From: Draconibacterium halophilum
GTDB lineage: Bacteria; Bacteroidota; Bacteroidia; Bacteroidales; Prolixibacteraceae
Reading direction: 5' to 3'
NCBI RefSeq assembly: GCF_010448835.1
Contig: NZ_CP048409.1
Coordinates: 558,001-622,000, forward strand
Length of the DNA: 64,000 nt
A program made the position numbers and the translations under genes. Shown in pieces: positions 56,522 through 64,000 of this stretch; within the stretch, counting starts at the first letter, position 1, and each line of letters opens with the position of its first letter. The notes under the pieces were generated by a model. It was not told the DNA's origin, ran no database searches, and saw nothing but the letters and a program-made list of their open reading frames with translations.

Positions 56522-58381
56522 ATGAAGGATCGTAATTTCAACTATATTAAAGATTTAACCCGCTATCAACGACAAGAAACTGCAGAAGTAAATATCGGGG
56601 GAGTTCCTGTCGGTAGCAATAATCCCATCCGCATCCAAACAATGACCGATACCAACACCACGGATACCGAAGCTACCATAGAGCAGATTATCCGAGTGGT
56701 TAAGGCTGGTGCCGATTATGTGCGGGTAACTGTAAAGGGGATGTCGGATGCTGAAAGCCTTAAGGTTATCAAGAAAGAGTTAGTTGAAAGAGGCTATAAT
56801 ACGCCTTTGATCGCTGATATACATTTCAACCCGAGATTAGCAGAAGTAGCTGCCAAATACGTATCAAAAGTGCGTATCAATCCGGGGAACTTCTATGATA
56901 AACGAGCGCAATTCAAAAATAAAATATACACCGATGTAGAGTACAATCAGGAGCTTGCTATAATTGAAAAGCAGTTTGTGCCTTTTCTTAAAATGCTGAA
57001 AGAAACCAAAACAGCATTGCGAATTGGTGCCAATCACGGCTCGCTTTCCGACAGGGTAATGAGCCGTTATGGCGATACACCGGCCGGAATTGCCGAATCG
57101 GTAATGGAATTCCTTCGTATTTGTAAAAAGGAAAATTTTAAAAATGTTGTAGTATCTATCAAGTCGAGCAACACACGGGTAATGGTTTATACCGTTCGTT
57201 TGCTTAACTTTAAAATGCGTCTTGAAGATATGAAATTCCCCATCCATTTAGGGGTTACCGAAGCCGGCGAAGGCGAAGACGGGCGCATAAAATCGGCCGT
57301 GGGAGTTGGCGCACTATTGAGTGATGGAATAGGTGATACGGTGCGCATTTCGTTAACCGAGGCACCATTAAATGAAATTCCGGTGGCTTTAAAATTGATG
57401 AATCATTTTAAACGCTACCAGAATCACGAGCCTATTTCGGCACCACTGATTGCACAAACCAATCCGTTTGAATACGAGCGCCGCGATACCCGTCCGGTAT
57501 TGAACATGGGAGGGAAGCAACTGCCGGTTGTTATCGCCGACCTTGGCGACAGGAGTTTGCGCGAAATGATCCCGATCAGGGGGAAACTGGTTCCCGATTA
57601 TTTTGTTTCGGGAAACAAAATTCTTGATATCGAAGGCGAAGAATATCCGGTAATTACGCTTGAGGAATACTTATTTGAAAGTACACGCTGGGGAAGAATG
57701 AAATTCATTCGTACCGACAAAGCGGAATTCGACCGTTTTATGGATATGCACCCCGAGATCATCATGAAACTGAAACAGACCCGGAAAACTGTCCTCATTC
57801 TTGAAAGCCACAACGCCAACCCAATGGCGGAGTTGCGAGCTTTCTTTATGTCGCTCGAAACGCATATCTGGAAAGTGCCTGTTGTGCTTTTCCGTCAATA
57901 TAATGAGAGTCGTTTAGACGATCTTCAGATTACTGCTGCAGCCGATCTTGGAGGTTTGCTGATTGACGGATACGGCGATGGAATTTGCCTGTCGAACGAT
58001 AACGAAAATATTACTTTCACCGAACTGAAAGATCTGAGTTTTGCTTTATTGCAAGCCAGCCGCATGCGCGTAACCAAAACCGAGTTTGTGTCGTGTCCGG
58101 GATGTGGGAGAACACTGTTTAATTTGCAGGAAACTACCCGCGCCGTAAAAGCACATTTCAAACATCTCGATCATTTAAAAATCGGTATCATGGGCTGTGT
58201 GGTAAATGGCCCCGGCGAGATGGGCGATGTGGATTATGGTTTTGTGGGAGCGGGCAATAATAAAGTGAATTTATATAAAGGCCTGAAACCAATAAAACGC
58301 CACATTCCTTACGAAAATGCTGTGGAAGAACTCGAACAGCTGATTCGCGAGAATGGCGACTGGAAAGATCCGGAAGATTAA
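56522..58381 (+). CDS. ispG: 4-hydroxy-3-methylbut-2-enyl diphosphate synthase, long form
   Basis: A protein of 619 residues. The TIM barrel starts VNIGGVPVGSNNPIRIQTMT, with ADIHFNPRLAEVAAKYVSKV and RIGANHGSLSDRVMSRYG. A large insertion domain (about 300-500) follows, as in plant, chlamydial and Bacteroidota enzymes. The C-terminal 4Fe-4S domain has SCPGCGRTLFNLQ and IGIMGCVVNGPGEM, giving the three cysteines. It performs the penultimate step of the MEP isoprenoid pathway and needs reduced flavodoxin or ferredoxin. Confidence 0.96.
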   Translation: MKDRNFNYIKDLTRYQRQETAEVNIGGVPVGSNNPIRIQTMTDTNTTDTEATIEQIIRVVKAGADYVRVTVKGMSDAESLKVIKKELVERGYNTPLIADIHFNPRLAEVAAKYVSKVRINPGNFYDKRAQFKNKIYTDVEYNQELAIIEKQFVPFLKMLKETKTALRIGANHGSLSDRVMSRYGDTPAGIAESVMEFLRICKKENFKNVVVSIKSSNTRVMVYTVRLLNFKMRLEDMKFPIHLGVTEAGEGEDGRIKSAVGVGALLSDGIGDTVRISLTEAPLNEIPVALKLMNHFKRYQNHEPISAPLIAQTNPFEYERRDTRPVLNMGGKQLPVVIADLGDRSLREMIPIRGKLVPDYFVSGNKILDIEGEEYPVITLEEYLFESTRWGRMKFIRTDKAEFDRFMDMHPEIIMKLKQTRKTVLILESHNANPMAELRAFFMSLETHIWKVPVVLFRQYNESRLDDLQITAAADLGGLLIDGYGDGICLSNDNENITFTELKDLSFALLQASRMRVTKTEFVSCPGCGRTLFNLQETTRAVKAHFKHLDHLKIGIMGCVVNGPGEMGDVDYGFVGAGNNKVNLYKGLKPIKRHIPYENAVEELEQLIRENGDWKDPED

Positions 58382-58404
58382 TAGATACAAATTATTATAT
58401 GGAG

Positions 58405-58442
58405 AAGGATCCGGTCTTTTTAGAGGTTGGATCCTTTTTTTT
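58405..58442 (+). terminator. Rho-independent terminator of ispG
   Basis: AAGGATCC at 58405 and GGATCCTT at 58429 form an 8-bp stem with a 16-nt loop, followed by a run of T's. Confidence 0.8.
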
Positions 58443-58491
58443 GAAAGTCACTTGAACTATCTCTATTATAATTAGCCATGCATAAAAGCTG

Positions 58492-58607
58492 TTTTCCCTT
58501 GAAAGGGAAAATGTTTACAGACAAAAGGGTAGTGTTTTAATTGTAAATACATTACCCTTCACCCTGTTGGGAGCTCCCCTCGCGAGGGGAGCCCGTTCTG
58601 ATAACGG
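58492..58607. repeat. Cluster of four hairpins downstream of ispG
   Basis: In order: TTTTCCCTTGAAAGGGAAAA (58492-58511, perfect 9-bp stem); AAGGGTAGTGT paired with ACATTACCCTT (58525-58559, one wobble); the perfect 20-bp palindrome GCTCCCCTCGCGAGGGGAGC (58573-58592); and CCGTT/AACGG (58593-58607). They occupy the gap between the ispG terminator and the 41-nt array. The function is unknown. Confidence 0.7.
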
Positions 58608-58679
58608 TATTATGTTGCATTGTTAATTTACTTTCATCTCTGTTGGTGATTCCAGAGTATTATGAATGTTTTGTTTGGC

Positions 58680-58901
58680 ATCGTACTCACTACGATCTCT
58701 GGAAAACCGCCATGTGAGGCAATGTACTAAGTACGTTTGGAGAACTCGGAACAGGTAGAGCAATGTACTCAGTACATTTGGTGAAAAACCTTTCGGAGAA
58801 GCAGTGTCAGGTTGACATTTGGGAAACTATCGATCGGTGACGCAACGTTATCATGAGGAATTAAGAACTATCGATCGGTGACGCAATGTCATCATGACGT
58901 T
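58680..58901. repeat. Six-unit array of variable palindromes with exact 41-nt period
   Basis: Palindromes of 17 nt are centred at 58688, 58729, 58770, 58811, 58852 and 58893, always 41 bases apart with 24-nt spacers. Examples are AATGTACT-A-AGTACGTT, AATGTACT-C-AGTACATT, AGTGTCAG-G-TTGACATT and AATGTCAT-C-ATGACGTT. The stem sequence changes between units but pairing is mostly kept, through paired changes and G-T pairs; units 1 and 5 are partly degenerate. Spacers are also related (T-GG-GAAAAC at the start, GC at the end; CTATCGATCGGTGACGC in two). It is not a CRISPR array, because no invariant repeat exists. No protein frame is kept. Confidence 0.8.
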
Positions 58902-58924
58902 CACCCGGACGTGAAGTTAGAGTA

Positions 58925-58953
58925 TTGCCAAAGCCCTGTATTTTCTATCTTTG
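58925..58953 (+). promoter_or_regulatory. Bacteroidota-type promoter of the flavin reductase gene
   Basis: TTG at 58925-58927, 18 bases, then TATCTTTG at 58946-58953, fitting TAnnTTTG. The ATG follows 27 bases after the box. Confidence 0.6.
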
Positions 58954-58980
58954 GGTAGAAATTGATAAAATTAAAAGAAT

Positions 58981-59568
58981 ATGGCACGAACGTACTGGAA
59001 ACCCGGAACCATTATTTATCCCTTGCCAGCAGTAATGGTAAGTTGTGGCGAAAATCCCGAAGAACACAATATTATTACCATTGCCTGGACGGGCACTATA
59101 AACAGCGATCCGCCCATGTGTTATATTTCGGTTCGCCCGGGGCGTCATTCGTACGATATTATTAAACGCACCGGCGAATTTGTAATCAACCTCACCACCG
59201 AAAAACTGGCAAAAGCAACCGACTGGTGTGGTTGTCGCTCAGGGCGCAAATACGACAAATGGAAAGAAATGAACCTGACACCTGCCCCCGCCAAAATGGT
59301 AAAAGCACCAATTATCGAGGAGTCGCCGGTAAATATCGAATGCCGTGTAAAAGATATCGTGGAATTGGGTTCACACCACATGTTTATTTCCGAAGTGCTT
59401 AGCGTTTCGGTTGATGATACCTATATGAATAAAGAGCAGGCTTTTAGCTTCTCAAAAGCAAATCCTTTGGTTTACAGTCATGGTCATTATTTCGGCATGG
59501 GAAAACGTATTGGCAAGTTTGGTTGGTCAGTCGAAAAAAAGAAAACGAAAAAGAAACGAAAAAAATAA
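58981..59568 (+). CDS. Flavin reductase-like FMN-binding protein
   Basis: A protein of 195 residues with the FMN-binding split barrel of flavin reductases: WKPGTIIYPLPAVMVSCG, then IAWTGTINSDPPMCYISVRP as the FMN-phosphate region, FVINLTTEKLAKATDWCG, and a C-terminal ESPVNIECRVKDIVELGSHH. It ends in a lysine-rich tail (KKKTKKKRKK) of unknown meaning. It is likely a cytoplasmic NAD(P)H-dependent flavin reductase or a related flavoprotein. It has its own promoter. Confidence 0.88.
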   Translation: MARTYWKPGTIIYPLPAVMVSCGENPEEHNIITIAWTGTINSDPPMCYISVRPGRHSYDIIKRTGEFVINLTTEKLAKATDWCGCRSGRKYDKWKEMNLTPAPAKMVKAPIIEESPVNIECRVKDIVELGSHHMFISEVLSVSVDDTYMNKEQAFSFSKANPLVYSHGHYFGMGKRIGKFGWSVEKKKTKKKRKK

Positions 59569-59709
59569 TCTTTACATCATTAGAGAGAAAGAGTTTAGTT
59601 CCCTATTTACAAGTGAAATAAATCATTCTTTTTAAACAATTTCCGCCCTTTTTTTGTAATCCTTTTAACTTTCTGAAGACTAGTCAGAATAATATTAAAT
59701 TGTGATAAA

Positions 59710-61800
59710 ATGAAGAGCATCTATTTATTAGCAGTAATTTTTTTAATGAATTTAGGAATGGTAACAGCACAAACAAATCCCTTACTCGGAGACTTTAATA
59801 CACCGCACGATGCGGCACCTTTCGACAAAATTGAGAACGAGCATTTTATGCCGGCTTTCGAAGAAGCAATAAAACAAGGGAAGGCCGACGTTGAAAAAAT
59901 TAAGAATAATCCGGAAACACCAACATTCGAAAACACCATCGTTGCGTTAGACGAGGTTGGCCGTTTGTTAACACGTACAGCAGGTATATTTTTTAATCTG
60001 ATGAGTTCGGAAACCAACGACGAATTGCAGAGCATTGCACAAGAAGTATCGCCAATGCTTACTGCCTTTCAGAACGACATTTCGTTAGATCCGGTTCTTT
60101 TTGAACGCATTAAAGCAGTTTACAACAAAAAAGACGAGCTGGATTTAACCACCGAGCAAGAAACACTTCTGGAGAACAACTACATTGGTTTTGTTCGCAG
60201 CGGAGCAAATTTATCGGATGCCGATAAAGAGAAGTTCCGTGAGTACAGCACCGAGTTATCGAAATTAAGTCTCGATTTTGGTGAGAACGTATTAAAGGAA
60301 ACCAATAATTACCAGCTCAATATCACCGACGAAAGCAAACTGGCCGGTATGCCGGAAGGCGCGTTGGAAGCTGCTGCCGGAAAAGCAAAAGCAAAAGACA
60401 AAGAAGGTTGGATTTTCGATATTTCGATGCCTAGCTATTTGCCGGTAATGAAATATGCCGACAACCGTGAATTGCGTAAAGAACTGTACATGGCGTACAA
60501 TACCAAATCGTTTAAAGGCGATGAGTTTGATAACCAGAAAAATGTAAAACGTATTGCTGAGTTGCGTTTGGAAATGGCCAAGCTTTTGGGCTATACAAAC
60601 TACGCCGATTACGTTTTGGAGCGCCGAATGGCAATGAATGCCGATGGTGTTTACGGCTTGCTTAACGATTTGTATGAAGCATCGTACAAAGTGGCAAAAG
60701 AGGAAAAAGCAGAGATTGAAGCATATGCCCGCAAGAATGGTTTTGAAGGCGATTTGATGCCTTGGGACTGGAGCTATTACAGCGAAAAGCTAAAGGTGGA
60801 GAAGTTTGATCTGAACGATGAAATGCTGAAACCTTATTTTGAATTAAGCAGTGTGGTTGACGGTGTTTTTGGTCTGGCAACCGAACTTTTTGGCATAACT
60901 TTTAAAGAAAATAAAGACATTCCGGTTTACAACGATGAGGTTACGGCCTACGAAGTTTTTGATGCCGACGGTACTTTCCTTTCGGTATTTTACACCGATT
61001 TTCACCCGCGCCCCGGAAAACGTGGAGGCGCCTGGATGAACGATTTTAAAGGCCAGTGGATGGATAATGGCGTTGATTCGCGTCCGCATGTAACCATTGT
61101 AATGAACTTTACCCGTCCGACTTCAAGCAAACCCGCGCTGCTAACGTTTAGCGAGGTGGAGACATTAATGCACGAATTTGGGCATGCTTTACACGGAATG
61201 CTGGCAAAATCAACTTATTCAAGTCTGTCGGGAACCAACGTATACCGCGACTTTGTTGAGCTTCCATCGCAAATAATGGAAAACTGGGCAGTTGAAAAAG
61301 ACTTCCTCGATCGTTTTGCCAAACATTACGAAACCGGCGAGCCAATTCCTGCCGAGCTGGTTCAGAAAATCGTTGCCTCACAAAATTACCTGGCCGGTTA
61401 TCTTTCAATTCGCCAGTTAAGTTTTGGTTATTTAGATATGCAATGGCATACACTTGAAAAACCTTTTGAAGGCGATGTAAAAGCCTTTGAAGTAAGTGCG
61501 TGGAAGAAAACGCAGATCTTCCCGGAAATCGATGGCGTTTGTATGAGTACACAATTCGGGCATTTGTTTGCCGGTGGTTATGCAGCAGGATATTACGGTT
61601 ACAAATGGGCCGAAGTGCTGGATGCTGATGCATTTAGCGTGTTCAAAGAAAAAGGCTTGTTCAATAAAGAAGTGGCTGCCTCGTTCCGCAAAAACATTCT
61701 TGAAAAAGGAGGAACAGAGCACCCGATGATCCTTTACAAACGTTTCCGCGGACAGGAACCAAAGGTTGATGCACTGCTAAAGCGCAGCGGATTATTGTAA
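59710..61800 (+). CDS. dcp: M3-family metallopeptidase (Dcp-like)
   Basis: A protein of 696 residues with a signal peptide (about 1-20, GMVTAQ) and an M3 peptidase fold. The zinc motif H488-E-F-G-H lies in TLMHEFGHALHGML, with the third ligand Glu expected in SQIMENW about 25 residues on. TFENTIVALDEVGRLL near residue 70 and CMSTQFGHLFAGGYAAGYY near the end are typical of peptidyl-dipeptidase Dcp and oligopeptidase A. Because of the signal peptide it acts in the periplasm, trimming dipeptides from peptides; the Dcp name is by similarity. It is a single gene with a clear terminator. Confidence 0.92.
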   Translation: MKSIYLLAVIFLMNLGMVTAQTNPLLGDFNTPHDAAPFDKIENEHFMPAFEEAIKQGKADVEKIKNNPETPTFENTIVALDEVGRLLTRTAGIFFNLMSSETNDELQSIAQEVSPMLTAFQNDISLDPVLFERIKAVYNKKDELDLTTEQETLLENNYIGFVRSGANLSDADKEKFREYSTELSKLSLDFGENVLKETNNYQLNITDESKLAGMPEGALEAAAGKAKAKDKEGWIFDISMPSYLPVMKYADNRELRKELYMAYNTKSFKGDEFDNQKNVKRIAELRLEMAKLLGYTNYADYVLERRMAMNADGVYGLLNDLYEASYKVAKEEKAEIEAYARKNGFEGDLMPWDWSYYSEKLKVEKFDLNDEMLKPYFELSSVVDGVFGLATELFGITFKENKDIPVYNDEVTAYEVFDADGTFLSVFYTDFHPRPGKRGGAWMNDFKGQWMDNGVDSRPHVTIVMNFTRPTSSKPALLTFSEVETLMHEFGHALHGMLAKSTYSSLSGTNVYRDFVELPSQIMENWAVEKDFLDRFAKHYETGEPIPAELVQKIVASQNYLAGYLSIRQLSFGYLDMQWHTLEKPFEGDVKAFEVSAWKKTQIFPEIDGVCMSTQFGHLFAGGYAAGYYGYKWAEVLDADAFSVFKEKGLFNKEVAASFRKNILEKGGTEHPMILYKRFRGQEPKVDALLKRSGLL

Positions 61801-61856
61801 GCTTTTCAACACATGATGGACTCACTCGAAGTGAGCCTATCACTACATAATATTGA

Positions 61857-61889
61857 AAATGGTATCTCGTTTTGAGGTACCATTTTTTT
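61857..61889 (+). terminator. Rho-independent terminator of the M3 peptidase gene
   Basis: AAATGGTATCTC and GAGGTACCATTT pair over 12 bases with one wobble and a 5-nt loop, then T's. A near copy stands at 62547-62579 after the next gene. Confidence 0.85.
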
Positions 61890-62005
61890 GTGGATATGTT
61901 CTTGAACTGCTACTAGAATTCATTGGTGTTCAGAAGCAGAAAAATTGCAGGCATTAAAATGATGTAAGTTTATATCTTTATCGATAGCAATAGCCTATAC
62001 AAACA

Positions 62006-62512
62006 ATGAAAGCCAAAAACAAACAAATGCATCGGGGCCTTACTGAAGGCGACAAGAGGAATTTGAGAAATCAATGTAAAATGCGAATGAGTTTATCACT
62101 GCTCGTTTTTGTTCTGTCGACAATTATTGGAGTAGTGATTTACGAGATATTCTTTGATTTGAATCCGAATGGATTAAATATAAAAATGGCAGGTCTAATT
62201 GTTGTCGGAACATTTAGTATTTCGTTGCTCCTAAGTTTTCTGATGTGTTACAAATATTACCAGGATTTACAATTCAATGAAAAAGTTCAGGTAATAAAAA
62301 CCTTGAGAAACAAATCAAAGTCAACTATTTATCATGCCTCTGCACTGGGCAGCAACATTTCTAAGGCTTATAATGAAAAGTTTGAGTTTGTAGTTGACGA
62401 TATAAAGCTCGACGTTGATAAAGAATTGTTTGAGCATTGTGCCGAGGGGGATCAATTGATTTTAAATTATGCTCCAAAAAGTGAATATCTGTTGAGTATT
62501 GAAAAGAAGTAG
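62006..62512 (+). CDS. Small two-TM membrane protein of unknown function
   Basis: A protein of 168 residues. It has a charged N-terminal tail (residues 1-27), two membrane segments (about 28-50 and 60-84, with SLLVFVLSTIIGVVIYEIFF and LIVVGTFSISLLLSFLMCYK), then a soluble C-terminal domain of about 80 residues, probably cytoplasmic or periplasmic beta-rich (FEFVVDDIKLDVDKELFEHC). I do not recognise a family. It is flanked by two nearly identical terminators, so it forms its own transcription unit. Confidence 0.75.
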   Translation: MKAKNKQMHRGLTEGDKRNLRNQCKMRMSLSLLVFVLSTIIGVVIYEIFFDLNPNGLNIKMAGLIVVGTFSISLLLSFLMCYKYYQDLQFNEKVQVIKTLRNKSKSTIYHASALGSNISKAYNEKFEFVVDDIKLDVDKELFEHCAEGDQLILNYAPKSEYLLSIEKK

Positions 62513-62546
62513 TATTCGCAAGATTTAATTCTATTTAAAAATATGA

Positions 62547-62579
62547 AAATGGCATTTCGGATTGAGGTACCATTTTTTT
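62547..62579 (+). terminator. Rho-independent terminator after the two-TM protein gene
   Basis: AAATGGCATTTC and GAGGTACCATTT pair with one mismatch and two wobbles, followed by T's. It is closely similar to the terminator at 61857-61889, as if duplicated. Confidence 0.75.
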
Positions 62580-62610
62580 ATGCGTATTATTAGCTTTGCA
62601 AAAAAAAACA

Positions 62611-63129
62611 ATGATCGAAATACTAAGAAACCGACGCAGCATTCGTAAATACACCGATCAGAAGATCGAACCCGAAAAAATAGAGTTATTAAAAGAGGCT
62701 GCTTTACGCTCGCCGTCATCAAAAAATATCAATCCCTGGGAGTTTATTTTTGTTGACGACAAAATGTTGATCGAGAAGCTAAAAAGCTGCAAGCCTCATG
62801 GTGTTGCACCACTTTCAACGGCACCGCTTGCCATTGTTGTTTGCGCCAACGAAACCCTTAACGATGTTTGGGTGGAAGATTGTTCCATAGCTTCTATTTT
62901 GTTACAACTAACCGCACAATCACTGGATTTGGGAAGTTGCTGGGTACAAATTAGAAAACGTATGCACGATGAAACAATTTCGGCGGAAAAGTACATTCAG
63001 GATTTGCTAAATATCCGTGAGAACTTCAGAGTGCTGAGCATTGTAACTGTTGGTTATCCTGAAAAGTGGAGAGAAGGCAAGCCATTTGATGAGCTGCAGT
63101 TTGAGAAGATAAAAATCAATAAGATGTAA
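62611..63129 (+). CDS. Nitroreductase-family protein
   Basis: A protein of 172 residues from ATG 62611 (IEILRNRRSIRKYTDQKIEP). It shows the FMN-binding RRSIRKY at the N-terminus, ALRSPSSKNINPWEFIFVDD, VWVEDCSIASILLQLTAQSL and LGSCWVQIRKR, and a VTVGYPEKWREGKPFDEL end. It is a flavin-dependent NAD(P)H nitroreductase of broad substrate range, probably a cytoplasmic homodimer. TAGCTTTG at 62591 is a plausible -7 box. It converges with the PBP gene across a shared terminator. Confidence 0.92.
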   Translation: MIEILRNRRSIRKYTDQKIEPEKIELLKEAALRSPSSKNINPWEFIFVDDKMLIEKLKSCKPHGVAPLSTAPLAIVVCANETLNDVWVEDCSIASILLQLTAQSLDLGSCWVQIRKRMHDETISAEKYIQDLLNIRENFRVLSIVTVGYPEKWREGKPFDELQFEKIKINKM

Positions 63130-63141
63130 GATGTAAAAGTC

Positions 63142-63174
63142 AGTGATACCCTCACTCTGTGTGAGGGTATCACT
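63142..63174. terminator. Bidirectional terminator between convergent genes
   Basis: AGTGATACCCTCAC pairs perfectly over 14 bases with GTGAGGGTATCACT around a 5-nt loop, between the convergent nitroreductase and PBP genes. Confidence 0.9.
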
Positions 63175-63183
63175 TTATAATGT

Positions 63184-64000
63184 TTAAAAGAAATCGTTGA
63201 ATTCTTCCGGAGTTCTATTCTTTTTCTCCAGTTCATCGCAATCGAGGTTAATGTTAAATTCAGCAGGTTTTTTGAACTCCATCTTGTTTTCTTTGTATCC
63301 GATAGATTCGTCGGCCAAAACTTTTTTGTAGAAATAACCCCAAATTGGCAGCGCCATGTTTGCACCCTGCCCCGATCCAATGGTGCGGAAATGTATACTT
63401 CGCAAATCAGCGCCTGTCCAAACACCGGCAGTAAGTTTTGGTGTTGTACCAATAAACCAACCATCGGAGTGGTTTTGTGTGGTTCCTGTTTTTCCGGCAA
63501 TTGGCATGGTAAATTGGCCATACTCTTTTGTTACTCTTTCGCGCCAAAGATTTGAACCACGCAAACGAGCTCCGGTACCATCTGGGCTTATTACTCCTTC
63601 CAACAAATTCAACATTAAATAAGCTGTTTCTTCGTCAATAGCTTCATGTTTTTCAGGATTAAAACGGGCAATTACATTACCATGTCGATCTTCAATTCGG
63701 GTTACAAAATACGGTTTGGTGTAAACTCCTAAATTGGCATAGGTATTGAATGCTCCAACCATTTCGTAAAGTGTTACATCCGAAACACCTAAAAACATGG
63801 AGTTTACAGCTTCAATCGGGCTATAAATACCCATGCGTTTCATCACATCAACCACAGCTTGTGGATTAAACTGCTTTAATACCCAGGCCGAAATACGGTT
63901 TTTAGAGTTGGCAAGGCCCCATTTAAGAGTGACCATTTTTCCGTCCATTTCCGGATCAACATCAGCATCTTTGGGTTCGTAAATACTGCCGTCCCATTGT
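63184..64000 (-). CDS. Class A penicillin-binding protein, C-terminal part (cut by window edge)
   Basis: The frame is open to base 64000, giving about 271 residues of a PBP1A-like protein. It includes the transpeptidase SxN motif in ANSKNRISAWVL, the KTG motif in IAGKTGTTQNHSDGWFIG, and MGIYSPIEAVNSMFLGVSDV, a segment typical of class A enzymes. The catalytic SxxK motif and the glycosyltransferase domain lie to the right, outside the window. It polymerises and crosslinks peptidoglycan in the periplasm. The gene name is not assigned because only part is seen. Confidence 0.9.
   Translation of the reverse strand, partial: QWDGSIYEPKDADVDPEMDGKMVTLKWGLANSKNRISAWVLKQFNPQAVVDVMKRMGIYSPIEAVNSMFLGVSDVTLYEMVGAFNTYANLGVYTKPYFVTRIEDRHGNVIARFNPEKHEAIDEETAYLMLNLLEGVISPDGTGARLRGSNLWRERVTKEYGQFTMPIAGKTGTTQNHSDGWFIGTTPKLTAGVWTGADLRSIHFRTIGSGQGANMALPIWGYFYKKVLADESIGYKENKMEFKKPAEFNINLDCDELEKKNRTPEEFNDFF

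Noticed and set aside
58680..58901. The 41-nt array as a CRISPR array
   Set aside because: There is no constant repeat separated by unique spacers; both segments vary, the palindrome is the structured part, and no cas genes are present.

Overview
The window looks like chromosome of a Bacteroidota bacterium, probably from the Marinilabiliales/Prolixibacteraceae group (inference; no rRNA is present to test it). The signs are Bacteroidota-style promoters (TTG, 18 nt, TAnnTTTG), GldA, DUF6427 and DUF2723 proteins, long-form IspG, sulfatase/GH2 lipoproteins, a periplasmic-propeller histidine kinase and almost no Shine-Dalgarno sequences. Most genes are housekeeping or typical Bacteroidota accessory genes.

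Region 1 (1-19860) is an array of seven MacB/FtsX-type ABC permeases, all on the + strand. The first is cut by the window edge and the sixth is frameshifted in a T7 tract. They share an almost identical C-terminal ~95 residues but have divergent periplasmic domains, and one ATPase gene (19118) closes the array. Between them lie an SMP-30-like secreted protein, a DUF559 endonuclease framed by CCCCTTNAGGGG repeats, an SSGGG-repeat secreted protein, and a remnant GxxExxY gene enclosed by perfect 28-bp inverted repeats.

Region 2 (20011-28282) is on the - strand: a membrane-anchored AraC regulator, then an apparent operon GH2 hydrolase > sulfatase > sulfatase > Tat-exported TIM-barrel protein. This suits breakdown of a sulfated glycan. 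No SusC/SusD pair and no sulfatase-maturing enzyme is in the window.

Region 3 (28283-41403) has a TPR histidine kinase, an MltF-like lytic transglycosylase, class II fructose-bisphosphate aldolase, a propeller histidine kinase, and a nitrosative-stress module: ferredoxin-like protein and hybrid cluster protein, divergent from a Crp/Fnr regulator, with a palindrome placed like a class II activator site. PgeF overlaps the regulator gene.

Region 4 (41507-50805) is a + strand housekeeping run: DUF2723 glycosyltransferase-like membrane protein, PurD, DUF6427, carbamoyltransferase, TsaB, DUF3108 and EF-P.

Region 5 (50965-64000) carries a secreted tandem W-M repeat protein, an esterase, initiator tRNA-Met, MetK behind a candidate SAM-II riboswitch, a GT2, GldA, IspG, a hairpin-rich intergenic stretch with an exact 41-nt palindrome array, a flavin reductase, an M3 peptidase, a small membrane protein, a nitroreductase and the C-terminal part of a class A penicillin-binding protein cut by the right edge.

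The observations most worth following are the 41-nt palindrome array (58680-58901), the inverted-repeat GxxExxY element (18861-19096), the DUF559/repeat unit (14580-15056), the homogenised permease array, the Crp/Fnr operator and the SAM-II candidate.
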